Origin: Oscillospiraceae bacterium
Lineage (GTDB): Bacteria > Bacillota > Clostridia > Oscillospirales > Ruminococcaceae
NCBI GenBank assembly: GCA_009784825.1
Contig: WQXO01000006.1
Span: 91,232 to 155,231, forward strand
Length of the DNA: 64,000 nt
Reading direction: 5' to 3'
A program made the translations under genes and the position numbers. The notes under the pieces were generated by a model that saw only the letters and a list, made by a program, of their open reading frames with translations, made no database searches and was not told the origin of the DNA. Below, piece by piece: positions 41,740 to 49,786 of the stretch. How positions within the stretch are numbered: the first letter of the stretch is position 1; every line of letters starts with the position of its first letter.

Positions 41740-42246
41740 TTATAATGCGTTTTTTAATTGGTCGATGTCGCCTTGGTAACAGAGTGAAAGTGCTTCCTCT
41801 TTTGTGAAATCGTGCGGGTGGTATAACGATGGCTTTTTGTCAATCGGTAATGCCCCTGATTCTGAAAGAAGCTCCGCTACGAATTGTGAGCAGAAGTAAC
41901 GATTTTTAAACCTGTGAGGGATTCCGATGAAGCACAAAATCAGTCCTAATGTGCTGAAACGGAATTTCTTTTTGTTCGCTTTAAACTCGGACAGGCGGGC
42001 TTTTATATCATCGTATGTTTCATCAGGAACGCTTAAGCTGTATAAAACGCAGGAGTCGGTTTTGTCCTTTGTGTTGGGGAACAACCACGGTTTTTCCGCA
42101 CGGAAGCCGCCTTTTATGAAAAAGCTGAAGAACACCCTGTTCTCAAAACCTATGGCTGAGTGAGTGTATTTATTCGAGGTAACTTTTTTATACATTCGTG
42201 GAATTAACATGTTGTATTCCATCAAAAGTATGTATACGGTTTTCAT
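41740..42246 (-). CDS. YiiX-like NlpC/P60-fold cysteine hydrolase
   Basis: About 168 residues. HSAIGFENRV near the N-terminus and NRYFCSQFVAELLSESGAL near the C-terminus form the permuted papain-like arrangement of YiiX/YebB proteins, with His first and Cys (in FCSQF) second. It probably hydrolyses an amide or a thioester such as a lipid-linked substrate. The start at 42246 has AAGAGGG upstream and overlaps the pseudouridine synthase stop by four bases; the frame to 42270 lacks a ribosome binding site. Confidence 0.7.
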   Translation of the reverse strand: MKTVYILLMEYNMLIPRMYKKVTSNKYTHSAIGFENRVFFSFFIKGGFRAEKPWLFPNTKDKTDSCVLYSLSVPDETYDDIKARLSEFKANKKKFRFSTLGLILCFIGIPHRFKNRYFCSQFVAELLSESGALPIDKKPSLYHPHDFTKEEALSLCYQGDIDQLKNAL

Positions 42247-43148
42247 ACAATACCCTCTTTCATGAACCATATATCCTTTACTTCAAAGCTTTTGCCGTTA
42301 AGATAATCCAATGGGCTTTTTTCTTTAAACTCGAATACGATTTTATAACTGTACAGTGCCTGCTTGTCCATGCCGTGCGGTTTGTTAATTTTGTTTCTGC
42401 CGTATTTCCCGTCACCGAGCAGGGGATGCCCGATATATGCCATGTGGGCACGGATTTGGTGGGTTCTGCCCGTGATTAGGTCGATTTCCGCTAAGGCGAG
42501 ATTGTTCTTTGAAGAAATAACCCTGTACTTGGTGACAATCGTTTTGTTGTGCGGGGTTTTGCGATTGCTGATTGTGACTGTGTTGTTCTCACTGTCTTTT
42601 TCCAAATATGCGGTTAGGGTGGCTTGTTTTTCTTTAGGTATGCCTGTGAGAATACAAAGGTACAGCTTTTTTATTTCACGGTTGCGGATTTTTTCGTTGA
42701 GAATTCGTAATGCTTCTGCGGTTTTTGCGGCGATTACTATTCCGCCCGTGTTGCGGTCTATGCGGTTGCATAACGCCGGTTCAAAGGTGTAGCTGTCGTT
42801 ATAGCCTAAATAGGCTTTTATTCGGTCTATGAGCGAGTCTTCCCCGTCATGGCATAATAGACCTACAGGCTTGTCCACGAGTAGAATATTATCGTCTTCA
42901 TAGATTATATTAAGGTCGGTGGAGATGTTTTCATGCGGGCGATTTGCATTAGGAGTGACAGGGATATATATTTTTAAAATGTCGCCCTCTTGTAATTTAT
43001 ATGCCGCCTCGGTGCGTTTGCCGTTGACCTTGATATTTTTGCAACGGACGGCTTTCATTATTACACCGATTGTGAGCGGGAATGCCTTGGTTAAAAATCG
43101 GTCAAGGCGTTGACCGGAGTCGTTTTTACCTATTATGATTTCTTTCAT
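42243..43148 (-). CDS. RluA-family pseudouridine synthase
   Basis: A 301-residue rRNA/tRNA pseudouridine synthase with an N-terminal S4 domain (GQRLDRFLTKAFP) and the catalytic Asp in NRIDRNTGG, the motif-II variant in which the usual HRLD is NRID. GRTHQIRAHMAYIGHPLLGD is the second hallmark. The target uridine cannot be assigned between RluC/RluD types. It overlaps ddl by four bases. Confidence 0.88.
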   Translation of the reverse strand: MKEIIIGKNDSGQRLDRFLTKAFPLTIGVIMKAVRCKNIKVNGKRTEAAYKLQEGDILKIYIPVTPNANRPHENISTDLNIIYEDDNILLVDKPVGLLCHDGEDSLIDRIKAYLGYNDSYTFEPALCNRIDRNTGGIVIAAKTAEALRILNEKIRNREIKKLYLCILTGIPKEKQATLTAYLEKDSENNTVTISNRKTPHNKTIVTKYRVISSKNNLALAEIDLITGRTHQIRAHMAYIGHPLLGDGKYGRNKINKPHGMDKQALYSYKIVFEFKEKSPLDYLNGKSFEVKDIWFMKEGIV

Positions 43149-44296
43149 TTTGAACCCTTCATGCCGCCTTTGAAATTCGATAAGATGTTGTTCTCGAATG
43201 TGAAGTTAAGATTTTTTAAATCACGCTCACGTTTTAGTGATAACTGCACCATTCTGTCTAACAGTTCGGGGTAGGTTACTCCTACCGGTTCCCACAGGTA
43301 AAACGCAAGGCTTCCGGGGATTGTGTTGATTTCGTTGAAATAGGTTTTGCCGCTTTCGGTGTCAAGCAGGAAGTCAATCCTCGCTACGCCCGAGCAGCCT
43401 AAGGCTTGGAACGCTTTTACGGATAAGTCACGGATTTCCTCCCTTTGCTGAGCTGATATGCCTGCGGGGATTTTGCGTTTCAGCGATGCCATGCCGGTGT
43501 TTTTATTATTTTTCCCGCCGCCGGAGTATTTATCGTCAAAGTCGAGGATTGTACCTGAAGCAATCGGTTCTTCACATTCGCTGGCTTCGGCATGGTCAAT
43601 GTCGCCGAGTACCGAGCAGTTGACTTCTTTGAGATTTACGATTGCGGGTTCAATGATTACACGGTTTGCGAAGAGAAATGCGTGCTCTAACGCTCCTGTC
43701 AATTCTTCTGGGTTGTCAGCTTTTTTAATGCCTATGCTTGACCCGAGGTTTAGGGGTTTAACAATTACCGGATAAGACATTGTATCGGGGAGGGAATAAC
43801 CTGCCGAGAATTCTTTTGCGGTTATGGTGAAACAATCTAATACAGGGATTCCCGCTTGTTTGAGAACTGCCTTTGTTGCTGATTTGTCCATTCCTATGGC
43901 GGAGGAGGTCACGTCACACCCGGTATATGGAATCCCCATAGTCTGCATAAACCCCTGTAACGCCCCGTCCTCCACATTCGTACCGTGGACGGCAAGGAAT
44001 GCGATGTTTATTTCAAAAAGCGGTTTCTTGCTGATTTTCTTGCCTGTAAATTCATATAGGTTGTCGGCGATTAGGATTACCTGCTTGCTCTTTTTCAGGA
44101 GGGCAGGTATGTTGGAATATTCCTCTATTCTGCCGATATGCTCGCTTGTGAAAAATTGATTTTCCTTTGTTATATAAATAGGAACAACCTCGTATTTGTC
44201 TTTATTAAAGGCGTTATATGCCTGTAAAGCTGTGATGATTGACACTTCATGCTCGGTGCTTTTGCCTCCGAAAAATAAGCCGATTTTGATTTTCAT
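43145..44296 (-). CDS. ddl: D-alanine--D-alanine ligase
   Basis: A 383-residue ATP-grasp ligase. GGKSTEHEVSIITA is the N-terminal signature, HGTNVEDGALQGFM a substrate loop, and FNEINTIPGSLAFYLW the C-terminal metal site. It makes the D-Ala-D-Ala dipeptide for peptidoglycan. The residues after EINTIPG (SLAFYLWEP) and the position before a membrane MurF-like ligase and a hydrolase leave room for a D-Ala-D-Ser or other depsipeptide specificity, as in Van-type ligases; sequence reading alone does not decide. Confidence 0.88.
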   Translation of the reverse strand: MKIKIGLFFGGKSTEHEVSIITALQAYNAFNKDKYEVVPIYITKENQFFTSEHIGRIEEYSNIPALLKKSKQVILIADNLYEFTGKKISKKPLFEINIAFLAVHGTNVEDGALQGFMQTMGIPYTGCDVTSSAIGMDKSATKAVLKQAGIPVLDCFTITAKEFSAGYSLPDTMSYPVIVKPLNLGSSIGIKKADNPEELTGALEHAFLFANRVIIEPAIVNLKEVNCSVLGDIDHAEASECEEPIASGTILDFDDKYSGGGKNNKNTGMASLKRKIPAGISAQQREEIRDLSVKAFQALGCSGVARIDFLLDTESGKTYFNEINTIPGSLAFYLWEPVGVTYPELLDRMVQLSLKRERDLKNLNFTFENNILSNFKGGMKGSK

Positions 44297-44307
44297 AAAG
44301 TTCTCCC

Positions 44308-45762
44308 TTAATAATTGTCGGGTAGGTCGTTTTCGATGAGAATGATTTTCTTCTTCCCGTTGGTTTCGATGTAATCAGTATGTGCCATTCCCTCATTAAA
44401 TGAGGCGAACGTAATTATTTTGTCCTCCGGGAACTTGGCTTCACGCAAGCCATCTTTTATCGGGATTGCCTGTTTTTCGCCGATTAGCAACACATAGTCA
44501 CACGAGGCTGCTGCATTTATGCCGAATTCTTTATTAAGTGAATATGATTGGTCGCCGAGTTCAATCATTCCGGGGGTTATGAGAATTTTCACACCGTCAA
44601 AAGTCTTAAGCACCTCTAACGCTGATTTTGCTCCGGAAGGGTTGGAGTTAAACGCATCGTCGATAATTATATCGTTGCCTTTGTTTATAATTTGCAAGCG
44701 GTGCGGTACAGGTTCGAGGCGTTTCACAGGGAGAACCAGCTCTTTAAGCTCAATTCCCATTGTGTGGGCTATCGCAATCGCACCTGTTATATTTTGAACC
44801 GTGTGATTGCCGAGAAGCTTGGTTGTGAAGGTGACGGTTTCGCCTTTCGCTGTTATTGTAAACTCCGTACCCTTTTCCGAGACTGAAATGTCATTAGCTT
44901 TGTAGTCGGCATCTTGTGACGTTATACCGTATGTTACTGTGGTTTTTTCTTTCAGTTTTTCGGTTTGGCGTTCACGGATATGTTCGTTATCGTAATTTAA
45001 GAAAACTGTTCCGCCGATAATGCAATCGACAATTTCAAACTTTTCCTTGATTATATTATTCAAGCTTCCCATTGTTTCCATGTGCTGGTGTCCAATCGAG
45101 GTCAGCATTGAATGGCGGGGGCGGACAAGGTCACACAGTTCACGAATGTCGCCCTTCCACTTCATCCCCATTTCGCAGATGAAAATGTCGTGGGTGGCGT
45201 TAAGCGAGCCTCGAATAGTTTTGACCACGCCAAGTGTGGTATTGTAGCTTTCCGGGGTCATGAGTACGTTATATTTGACCGAGAGTAGCTTGTTCAGGTA
45301 ATACTTTGTGGAGGTTTTTCCGTAGCTCCCTGTTATTCCTATGGTAGTAAGGTTAGGCAGTGAGTTTATAATATGCACCGCTTCTTTGATATAGCGGGCG
45401 TTGTTGGCTCTTTCTACAGGAATGTTAATGAAATTTGCGATTATTGGGAAAAATGGTATAAACACAGCTAACAGGGGTAGTAGAAAATACATTCCCGAAT
45501 AGATAATCAGCACTTGTAAGGCAGTGTAGATAATTGTGACGGTTACGCACATTCGCAAAACTCGGTGTGTGTATACTAATGGTTTTTTCGCTTTGGTTTT
45601 CTTGAAATGGAAATACAGCTTGTGCCAGTTTTGCCTGAACCACTTAAAATGTGTGTCCGCTTTATATGAGTTTAATTGGAACATGTGCATTGAACGTCTG
45701 AAATAAAACAATGAAGCGAGGATTGTTAAAATCAATAGTGTGAAGAATATAATTGTTTCCAT
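44308..45762 (-). CDS. membrane-anchored MurF-like Mur ligase
   Basis: A 484-residue Mur ligase. Unlike soluble MurF, the first 125 residues carry about three hydrophobic helices. The ligase core follows with P-loop TIGITGSYGKTSTK, the KF carbamate-region FICEMGMKWKGDI and the DDAFNSNPSGAKSAL ATPase signature. It should attach D-Ala-D-Ala, or a variant made by the adjacent Ddl, to the muropeptide precursor. The membrane domain would keep it near the lipid carrier. It lies 11 bases upstream of ddl and touches the hydrolase gene. Confidence 0.8.
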   Translation of the reverse strand: METIIFFTLLILTILASLFYFRRSMHMFQLNSYKADTHFKWFRQNWHKLYFHFKKTKAKKPLVYTHRVLRMCVTVTIIYTALQVLIIYSGMYFLLPLLAVFIPFFPIIANFINIPVERANNARYIKEAVHIINSLPNLTTIGITGSYGKTSTKYYLNKLLSVKYNVLMTPESYNTTLGVVKTIRGSLNATHDIFICEMGMKWKGDIRELCDLVRPRHSMLTSIGHQHMETMGSLNNIIKEKFEIVDCIIGGTVFLNYDNEHIRERQTEKLKEKTTVTYGITSQDADYKANDISVSEKGTEFTITAKGETVTFTTKLLGNHTVQNITGAIAIAHTMGIELKELVLPVKRLEPVPHRLQIINKGNDIIIDDAFNSNPSGAKSALEVLKTFDGVKILITPGMIELGDQSYSLNKEFGINAAASCDYVLLIGEKQAIPIKDGLREAKFPEDKIITFASFNEGMAHTDYIETNGKKKIILIENDLPDNY

Positions 45763-46511
45763 TATTTATTGTCCCCTAAATATGAATTTAAGATTTTTTC
45801 AAACAGCACGGGTTGCTCCAAAAAGGCGTAATGCCCTGCGTTTTTTATTACCGCTAATCCGCTGTTTTCAATCAGCTTTTCCATTAGCTGACCATCACTC
45901 AGCGGGGTTGAATCGTCGTTCTCGCCCCATATGAGAAGCAGGTCGTTTTTTATTTCGGGTAGCAGATGTGTCAAGTCCTCGTTGACAATTTTCACCAAGC
46001 ACTGCCGCATTATCGGGGACGCATTTCGATAGTCTGCCGAGCCGCTCTTGCTTTGCAGTTTTTGAGTGAGATTGGGAAAGGGCTTTAAAAACAGCTTTTT
46101 AATTTTGAACAAGCGGATTTTTACCTTTTGCGAGAGAGTTTTCTTGGGTTTTATCCCTGCCGCTCCGGTAAACACCACCTTTTCAGGGGTGAGAGTATTG
46201 CTTGATAATAGTTTAGCCGCAATTCGGCAACCTAAGCTGTGGGCGAGGATTACTGCGGGTTCGATGTTCACCGCCTTGCAGAACGCTGTTACGAATTCGG
46301 CGTATTGAGTAACACCCCACGGTTCAGGAGGTTCTGCCGTTTCACCGAAGCCGGGAAGCTCGGGGAGGAAGACATGGTAGTGCTTTTCTAAATAGTTGGT
46401 GAGTGATGTGTATACAGCGGCGTTACAGCCCCAGCCGTGCAGAATTAGCAGGGGGGTGCCGTTGCCTTTTGTAAGATAATTCGTCTTTATGCCGTTAATG
46501 TCTGTGTACAA
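45762..46511 (-). CDS. alpha/beta hydrolase
   Basis: A 249-residue hydrolase. The oxyanion HGWG motif is near residue 25, the nucleophile is in LAHSLGCR, an aspartate in GENDDSTP and the histidine in NAGHYAFLEQP. Substrate unknown. It is the first gene of the hydrolase-MurF-like-ddl-pseudouridine synthase-YiiX operon, all joined by overlaps or very short gaps, which points to a cell-wall role (inference). Confidence 0.8.
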   Translation of the reverse strand: MYTDINGIKTNYLTKGNGTPLLILHGWGCNAAVYTSLTNYLEKHYHVFLPELPGFGETAEPPEPWGVTQYAEFVTAFCKAVNIEPAVILAHSLGCRIAAKLLSSNTLTPEKVVFTGAAGIKPKKTLSQKVKIRLFKIKKLFLKPFPNLTQKLQSKSGSADYRNASPIMRQCLVKIVNEDLTHLLPEIKNDLLLIWGENDDSTPLSDGQLMEKLIENSGLAVIKNAGHYAFLEQPVLFEKILNSYLGDNK

Positions 46512-46610
46512 AGAAGTTTCCCCTTTTGTCTGTTACATTGTCTTATATCTTATTAATTATACGCTTGTATTATGCTTTTGTCAAGTTTTCGGCAATTTTT
46601 ATAAAAAATC

Positions 46611-46639
46611 TTGACATATTGTGTATGTTGTGTTATAAT
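46611..46639 (+). promoter_or_regulatory. perfect-consensus SigA promoter of tRNA-Met
   Basis: TTGACA, a 17-base spacer and TATAAT, 79 bases before the tRNA. Confidence 0.85.
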
Positions 46640-46658
46640 GTCTTAGCGGATTTGCCTA

Positions 46659-46715
46659 TTCCAAAACCACCCCGCCGCTAAAGCGGCACACCCGCGGTTC
46701 ACGAAGTGAAACGCA
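46659..46715 (+). repeat. AACCACCCCG tandem-hairpin repeat, copy 4, in the tRNA-Met leader
   Basis: CCAAAACCACCCCG, CCGCTAAAGCGG, CACACC and CGCGG-TTCAC-GAA-GTGAA. Frame as in copies 1-3 with new stems; the last hairpin shares its CGCGG/GAA frame with the tRNA-Lys leader. Confidence 0.7.
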
Positions 46716-46718
46716 CAA

Positions 46719-46792
46719 GCACCATTAGCTCAGTTGGTTAGAGCAACCGGCTCATAACCGGTTGGTCCGGGGTTCGAGTCCCTGATGGTGCA
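46719..46792 (+). tRNA. tRNA-Met (anticodon CAT, elongator type)
   Basis: A 74-nt cloverleaf. Acceptor GCACCAT / ATGGTGC, discriminator A, anticodon arm ACCGG-CTCATAA-CCGGT, T arm CCGGGGTTCGAGTCCCTG. The paired first acceptor base and the lack of three G-C pairs in the anticodon stem argue against initiator tRNA. CAGGC-ACA-GCCTG-TTTT directly after it may serve as a weak terminator. Confidence 0.95.
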
Positions 46793-46895
46793 GGCACAGC
46801 CTGTTTTGTCCTCAAATTCAGATAAGCAGGCGAAATCACAGGCGTGATTGGTTCAAGTTTTGAGCCGTTGACCGCAGACGCAATTCAGTTTACAT

Positions 46896-46919
46896 GGGAC
46901 ATCACCCTTGGTGTCCCCT
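46896..46919 (+). repeat. palindromic element, copy j, degenerate
   Basis: GGGACATCA / TGGTGTCCC stem with the end CCCTG instead of CCCTAC, just ahead of the first TIR gene. Confidence 0.55.
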
Positions 46920-46942
46920 GTGTGTATATGGGGGAATTGTTT

Positions 46943-48511
46943 ATGCCGAGTAAGCTCGACTATTCAAAGAAATATAACGTATTCCTCTCGTACAGGCGGG
47001 ACGGCGGGGAGGCTATGGCTATTCTTCTTCGGGACAGACTGACCGAAAAAGGATACCGTGTGTTCTTGGACGTGGAAAACCTCAACTCCGGTGACTTTAA
47101 CGATAAGCTGTTAGAGGTCATCGACGGGTGTACGGATTTTGTGTTAGTATGCTCTGTCGGTGCTCTTGACCGATGTGTAAACGACAATGACTGGGTACAT
47201 AAAGAAGTAGTTCACGCACAAAACGCCGGAAAAAATATCGTTCCTGTTATGCTGAGGGGGTTTGAGTGGCCCGATGATTTACCCGAGGATATAGATTTTT
47301 TGAAAACGCAGAACGGCATTACCGCCGATAACAACGAGTATTTTGAAGCGGTTATTGACCGGTTGGCTGAAAAGTTCCTCAAAAGCAACCCCGGTAAAAT
47401 GAAAAAAATTGCACTGAAAATACTTAAAACAACCGCCGCTGCTGTTGGTATGCTTGCCGTTGTTGTTGGGTTAATTGTCGGTGTGTTTTCGCTTTTAGGG
47501 CAGGGTGAGCCGATAATCCAGTATATTTATATGATGGGGGAGGGTTCAACCTCTGAAGCGACTACTACTGCGGCAACTACCGAAGCGACTATCGAAGTAA
47601 CCACCGAGGCGACTACCGAAGTAACCACCGAGACGACTACCGAAGTAACCACCGAGGCAACTACTGCCGCTACTACTGCGGCAACTACTACCGCTACTAC
47701 TGCGGCGACTACTGCGGCGACTACCGCACCTGTTGTTACATATAGCATTTCTGTGTCGGCGGGAACAGGCGGGACTGTTTCGGGGGGAGGTACGGTTAAT
47801 ACAGGTTCATCAGTTACGGTGACGGCTACCCCTAATTCAACCCACAATTTTGACGGGTGGTACAGCGGCGGTTCAAGAGTCAGCACAAGCACCACCTATA
47901 CATTTACTGCAACGGCAAACCGTACATTAGAGGCACGGTTCACCATTAAAACCCATACCGTTACATTATCGGCGGGAACAGGCGGGGCTGTTACCGGAGG
48001 CGGTACGGTTAATACAGGTTCATCAGTTACAGTGACGGCAACCCCCGCAAGCGGTTATAATTTTGACGGGTGGTACAGTGGCGGTACAAGAGTGAGTACA
48101 AGCACTACGTATACATTTACCGCAACTGCAAACCGCACATTAGAAGCACGGTTCACCGTGGCTGTAGTTTACCACACGGTTACGTTTGTGTTAGGTTCGG
48201 GAGTAGACCCCGCTGATGTTACTTGGAACGGTGTATACTCAAAAACAGTCGAACACGGCAAACCGATAGGAGCGTTGCCGGACGTCACCAGAAAGGATAC
48301 ATATGAGAAAATTAATGAAACCTTTACAAAGGGATGTTTTTTAATAGGTTATGAAACCAATTGGTTTCTTTATGATAATTTTGGCTCTGCATATGTTTCA
48401 TCATCAACAGAAATAACCTCCGATATAACCTTTACAGTAACTTTTGCCCGATTCACTCAAACGCTCATTCACGAGAATACGCTCCCGTGTACTCCGCAAT
48501 GTAACCCTTAA
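46943..48511 (+). CDS. transmembrane TIR protein 1 with InlB-like and Flg_new-like ectodomain
   Basis: A 522-residue protein. Residues 8-140 are a TIR domain (YNVFLSYRRDGGEAM; NDNDWVHKE with the putative NADase glutamate). A basic stretch and one membrane helix (AAAVGMLAVVVGLIVGVFSLL) follow, then a Thr/Ala/Glu stalk (TTEATTEV units), two divergent InlB B-repeats (GTVNTGSSVTVTATP, FDGWYSGG), and a last beta-module (TVEHGKPIGALPDV). There is no signal peptide and the basic residues precede the helix, so TIR should be inside and the repeats outside. The start at 46943 matches the paralogues. An extracellular cue could control NAD cleavage or TIR signalling (inference). Confidence 0.85.
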   Translation: MPSKLDYSKKYNVFLSYRRDGGEAMAILLRDRLTEKGYRVFLDVENLNSGDFNDKLLEVIDGCTDFVLVCSVGALDRCVNDNDWVHKEVVHAQNAGKNIVPVMLRGFEWPDDLPEDIDFLKTQNGITADNNEYFEAVIDRLAEKFLKSNPGKMKKIALKILKTTAAAVGMLAVVVGLIVGVFSLLGQGEPIIQYIYMMGEGSTSEATTTAATTEATIEVTTEATTEVTTETTTEVTTEATTAATTAATTTATTAATTAATTAPVVTYSISVSAGTGGTVSGGGTVNTGSSVTVTATPNSTHNFDGWYSGGSRVSTSTTYTFTATANRTLEARFTIKTHTVTLSAGTGGAVTGGGTVNTGSSVTVTATPASGYNFDGWYSGGTRVSTSTTYTFTATANRTLEARFTVAVVYHTVTFVLGSGVDPADVTWNGVYSKTVEHGKPIGALPDVTRKDTYEKINETFTKGCFLIGYETNWFLYDNFGSAYVSSSTEITSDITFTVTFARFTQTLIHENTLPCTPQCNP

Positions 48512-48560
48512 CGGGTTGTGAGTAATTCTTTAGAGATTGCGGGAGAAAGGAAAATTATTC

Positions 48561-49772
48561 ATGCAGAGTAAGCTTGATTATTCAAAGAAGTATAATGTTT
48601 TCCTTTCGTACAGGCGGGACGGCGGGGAGACTATGGCTATTCTTCTTCGGGACAGACTGACCGAAAAAGGATACCGTGTTTTTTTAGATGTCGAGAGCTT
48701 AAAAGCCGGCGACTTCAACGAAAAATTATTTGAGGTTATTGACGGGTGTACGGACTTTGTGTTAGTCTGCTCAATTGGAAGTCTTGACCGCTGTGTAAAC
48801 GACAACGACTGGGTTCGCAAGGAAATAGTTCACGCACATAAAACGGGGAAAAATATCGTTCCGGTTATGTTGAAAGGGTTTGTGTGGCCCGAGGATTTAC
48901 CGGACGATATTATGTTTTTGAAAACGCAGAACGGTATTACCGCCGACAACAACGAGTATTTCGAGGCTGTTATTGACCGATTGGCTGAGAGATTCCTTAA
49001 AAGTAATCCCGGCAAAACAAAAAAGCTGATACTCAAAATAGTTAAGACTACCTCTGCTACTGTAGCCTTGCTCGCCCTTGCCGTTGCGTTAATGGTTGGT
49101 GTTGTTACGCTTTTAAGCAGGGGCGAACCGATTGTTCAAGATATTTATATGACGAATGAGGGTGCGAAACAAGGACAGACAGAGCCGTCTGCCCCTACGG
49201 AAACACCCGGGCAGACAGAGTCGTCTGAACCTATAGAAGCGACTACCGAAGAAATTACCGAGGCGGTCACCGAAGAAGAAACAACTACGGCGACGGCTAC
49301 CACTGCGGCGACTACTGCCGCTACTACTGCGGCGACACACGGGCAGACAGAGTCGTCTGCCCCTACATCGGCTACTACTGTTGCGACTACTGCGGCTACC
49401 ACGGCGGCTACAACGGCGGCGACTACCGAGGCGACGACTGCCTCTACCGCCCCGCCGATTGTCTACCATACGATTACATTTGTTTTGAATGACCCCACAG
49501 CTGTGTCGGGAGGGACTGTAGCTGTGATTAGCGAACCAAGAACAATCAGCGTAGAACACGGCAAAACGGCGGGTTCTTTCCCTCATGTTAATAAAGAAGG
49601 GCATCAAGCTCGGGAGGATGGTATTCCATATTATTACGAATATAAACACGTATGGAGTTCAAATAACCACGGTTCAGACGTTTCATCATCAACACCTATA
49701 ACCACCAGTGACACTTTTACAGCAACTATTGTATTGATTAGGCATCCCCTTCCCGGAGGACCAGCTAACTAA
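48561..49772 (+). CDS. transmembrane TIR protein 2
   Basis: A 403-residue paralogue of the preceding gene, starting MQSKLDYSKKYNVFLSYRR behind a GAAAGGAAAA ribosome binding site. The TIR domain is nearly identical (NDNDWVRKE), the helix is ATVALLALAVALMVGVVTLL, and the stalk is Thr/Ala/Glu-rich with three palindromic repeats translated as GQTESSAPT or close variants. There are no InlB repeats; a single Flg_new-like module remains (TISVEHGKTAGSFPHV, SSSTPITTSDTF). It ends GGPAN. Strong identity in the TIR half with a divergent ectodomain suggests duplication followed by selection on the outside part. Confidence 0.85.
   Translation: MQSKLDYSKKYNVFLSYRRDGGETMAILLRDRLTEKGYRVFLDVESLKAGDFNEKLFEVIDGCTDFVLVCSIGSLDRCVNDNDWVRKEIVHAHKTGKNIVPVMLKGFVWPEDLPDDIMFLKTQNGITADNNEYFEAVIDRLAERFLKSNPGKTKKLILKIVKTTSATVALLALAVALMVGVVTLLSRGEPIVQDIYMTNEGAKQGQTEPSAPTETPGQTESSEPIEATTEEITEAVTEEETTTATATTAATTAATTAATHGQTESSAPTSATTVATTAATTAATTAATTEATTASTAPPIVYHTITFVLNDPTAVSGGTVAVISEPRTISVEHGKTAGSFPHVNKEGHQAREDGIPYYYEYKHVWSSNNHGSDVSSSTPITTSDTFTATIVLIRHPLPGGPAN
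49173..49198 (+). repeat. palindromic CCCCTAC element, copy k, inside TIR gene 2
   Basis: GGACAGAC / GTCTGCCC stem then CCTAC, read as GQTEPSAPT. Confidence 0.75.
49209..49233 (+). repeat. palindromic element, copy l, degenerate, inside TIR gene 2
   Basis: GGGCAGAC / GTCTGAACC with the end CCTAT, read as GQTESSEPI. Confidence 0.6.
49341..49366 (+). repeat. palindromic CCCCTAC element, copy m, inside TIR gene 2
   Basis: GGGCAGAC / GTCTGCCC stem then CCTAC, read as HGQTESSAPT with its flanking histidine. Confidence 0.85.
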
Positions 49773-49786
49773 AGAAAGGAATTATT

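Noticed and set aside
43145..46511. A complete van-type glycopeptide resistance cluster
   Set aside because: No VanX/VanY dipeptidase, VanH dehydrogenase, VanT racemase or VanRS regulators are present; only Ddl and a MurF-like ligase are seen.
49113..49649. Long minus-strand frame rich in Arg, Ser and Gly opposite TIR gene 2, with similar frames opposite TIR 1 and 3 and at 40100-40792
   Set aside because: These are antisense shadows of Thr/Ala-rich codon repeats; they have no ribosome binding site, and the composition mirrors the repeat.
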